A stretch of 64,000 nucleotides of DNA from Vibrio fluvialis (lineage in GTDB: Bacteria; Pseudomonadota; Gammaproteobacteria; Enterobacterales; Vibrionaceae), in assembly GCF_900460245.1 (NCBI RefSeq), contig NZ_UHIP01000001.1, positions 1,488,001 to 1,552,000 of the forward strand. The letters are read 5' to 3'. Position numbers and translations under genes: made by a program. Each line of letters starts with the position of its first letter. Position 1 is the stretch's first letter. The notes under the pieces were generated by a model. That model was not told the origin of the DNA and ran no database searches. It saw only the letters and a program-made list of their open reading frames with translations. Below, in pieces: positions 62,766 through 64,000 of this stretch.

Positions 62766-62794
62766 CAAAAAAAGCGGGCTTAAAGCCCGCTTTT
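62766..62794. terminator. Bidirectional terminator between HDOD gene and prc
   Basis: AAAGCGGGCT, loop TAA, AGCCCGCTTTT with an A tract before it; serves both converging genes. Confidence 0.92.
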
Positions 62795-62807
62795 CATCAT
62801 TTGCATC

Positions 62808-64000
62808 TTACGATTGCTTGATCATGTCCACCATGATGGCGACCGATTCATCCAGATAAGCATCTGGTGCTTCGTAATCTTTTGGCACATCTTGCAACGT
62901 CTTAAACTCTTTCTTGCCCATCGCTTTCTGACGAGTATTGATACGATCTAAGCGTTCCTGATCAGATTTCTCACTCTGAGCTTTACGTACTTTCTCATTT
63001 AAAGACAGGTAGTTATCGTCTTTCTCTGCTTTGTACTTCGCAATATCCTGCTGGATAAAGCTAAACTCCATATCCTTAGCGATGCGCGTCTGATGTTCCG
63101 CACTCAGTGCCGTGATCATCTTGTGAAAATCATGCAGCTTTTCATACTTCGCTTTATCGATACTGTCCCAAGGCAGCGCATTCGATTCCATACTTTCACC
63201 CGTTTCAGCAGCATCAACCGCTGTCGGGAAAGCAATATCCGGAATGACACCTTTGTTCTGAGTACTGCCGCCATCAATACGGTAGAACTTTTGAATGGTG
63301 TACTGTACGTAACCCAGCTCTTTATCAAACAGATCGTAAATATGATTTAACGAGCGATGTTGTTGAACCGTACCTTTACCAAATGAGTTTTCACCCAAAA
63401 TGATCGCACGGCCATAATCTTGCATTGCTGCGGCAAAAATTTCAGACGCTGAAGCACTGTAGCGGTTGATCAGAACGGTCATCGGGCCGCTGTAACTCAC
63501 CTTGCCGTCCGTATCGCTGTTCACATTCACTCGGCCGTAGCTGTCTCGAACCTGAACTACCGGACCACTGGTAATAAACAGACCAGATAACGCTGTTGCT
63601 TCTGTCAGCGCGCCGCCACCGTTATTACGCAGATCCACGATGATGCCATCTACATTCTTTGCTTTCAGCTCAGTGATCAGCTTGTCAGTATCTTGAGACA
63701 GACCAACATAGAAACTCGGGACTTCAAGCACGCCGATTTTCTTGCCATCTTTTTCAATGATCTCTGACTTAACTGCGCGGTCTTCCAGACGAATCTTGTC
63801 ACGTACAATTGTGACAACGTGACTTTTTGCATCTTTGCCGTCAGGCAGAACCTGCAGCTTCACTTTGGTCCCTTTCGGTCCCTTAATCAGCTGTACAACA
63901 TCGTCCAAACGCCAGCCAATGACATCGACAATATCTTCACCGTCTTGGCCCACACCGATAATGCGGTCACCCTCACCCAACTGTTTGCTGTTCGAAGCCG
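62808..64000 (-). CDS. prc: Carboxy-terminal processing protease Prc/Tsp (N-terminus cut by window)
   Basis: 397 residues are visible and the frame is open to the right edge (ASNSKQLGEGDRIIGVGQDG), so the start lies outside. The PDZ end (DVIGWRLDDVVQLIKGPKG) is followed by the S41 protease core: catalytic Ser in NRYSASASEIFAAAMQDYG and Lys in NSFGKGTVQQHRS. It cleaves periplasmic proteins with exposed hydrophobic C-termini. Compared with E. coli the C-terminus is similar, ending PDAYLDESVAIMVDMIK. Confidence 0.95.
   Translation of the reverse strand, partial: ASNSKQLGEGDRIIGVGQDGEDIVDVIGWRLDDVVQLIKGPKGTKVKLQVLPDGKDAKSHVVTIVRDKIRLEDRAVKSEIIEKDGKKIGVLEVPSFYVGLSQDTDKLITELKAKNVDGIIVDLRNNGGGALTEATALSGLFITSGPVVQVRDSYGRVNVNSDTDGKVSYSGPMTVLINRYSASASEIFAAAMQDYGRAIILGENSFGKGTVQQHRSLNHIYDLFDKELGYVQYTIQKFYRIDGGSTQNKGVIPDIAFPTAVDAAETGESMESNALPWDSIDKAKYEKLHDFHKMITALSAEHQTRIAKDMEFSFIQQDIAKYKAEKDDNYLSLNEKVRKAQSEKSDQERLDRINTRQKAMGKKEFKTLQDVPKDYEAPDAYLDESVAIMVDMIKQS

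Overview
The window looks like chromosome 1 of a Vibrio, in the replication-terminus region. The evidence is the gene order (potABCD, ttcA-uspE-fnr, the cbb3 oxidase cluster, a FIST/hybrid-kinase pair, a dif site, matP, a Lon-like gene, fabA, rmf, uup, rlmL, zapC, pyrD, gdhB, pepN, prc), which follows the V. cholerae VC14xx block as I remember it. Protein sequences are Vibrio-like throughout. Core genes are roughly 50% GC by eye, which would suit the fluvialis/furnissii side of the genus, but the species is inference only.

Layout. 1-5.7 kb: respiratory formate dehydrogenase operon (TorD-like chaperone cut by the window edge, small Tat protein, FdhA/B/C, membrane protein). 5.7-7.3 kb: an ammonium transporter behind a sigma-54 promoter with an NtrC-like site. 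7.4-13.2 kb: sirtuin cobB, then on the minus strand potABC with two potD genes. 13.5-15.8 kb: three envelope genes. 15.8-25.8 kb (minus): ttcA, uspE, fnr (with a perfect FNR box), a TauE/SafE-like gene, and the cbb3 cytochrome oxidase set ccoNOQP-ccoH-ccoI-ccoS, including two very short genes (ccoQ, ccoS). 26-30.3 kb: a FIST-domain sensor and its overlapping hybrid histidine kinase (biofilm/NO-sensing pair), then the 3' remnant of a manganese transporter.

30.5-40.4 kb: a filamentous phage (inovirus) integrated at the chromosomal dif site. A 14-bp core repeat ends it on both sides and implies a 9,923-bp circle. It carries a repressor with three 23-bp-spaced operators, a DnaQ-like exonuclease, a frameshifted replication gene, ssDNA-binding protein, coat and adsorption proteins (pVIII, a 32-residue pVII/pIX-like protein, pIII, pVI), Zot/pI, a ribbon-helix-helix-like gene behind repeated sites, a hairpin-rich intergenic region, and an AT-rich cargo block with an unknown gene and a YafO-family toxin overlapping an unrecognised upstream partner. 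The repressor gene reads through the attachment core, so its C-terminus should differ between integrated and circular forms. A perfect matS-like site lies inside the phage.

40.4-64 kb: just outside the phage is a small exported protein resembling TolA domain III, the host receptor domain for filamentous phages. Then come DUF3634, matP, a Lon-like protease with no recognisable ATPase motif, fabA, rmf, a DUF3466 surface protein, uup, a glutaredoxin, rlmL, zapC, pyrD, the giant NAD-glutamate dehydrogenase, DUF2835, pepN, an unknown exported protein, an HDOD protein, and prc cut by the right edge. The dif site, matP and several matS-like sequences mark this as the Ter macrodomain. Nearly all minus-strand transcription units end in recognisable intrinsic terminators.
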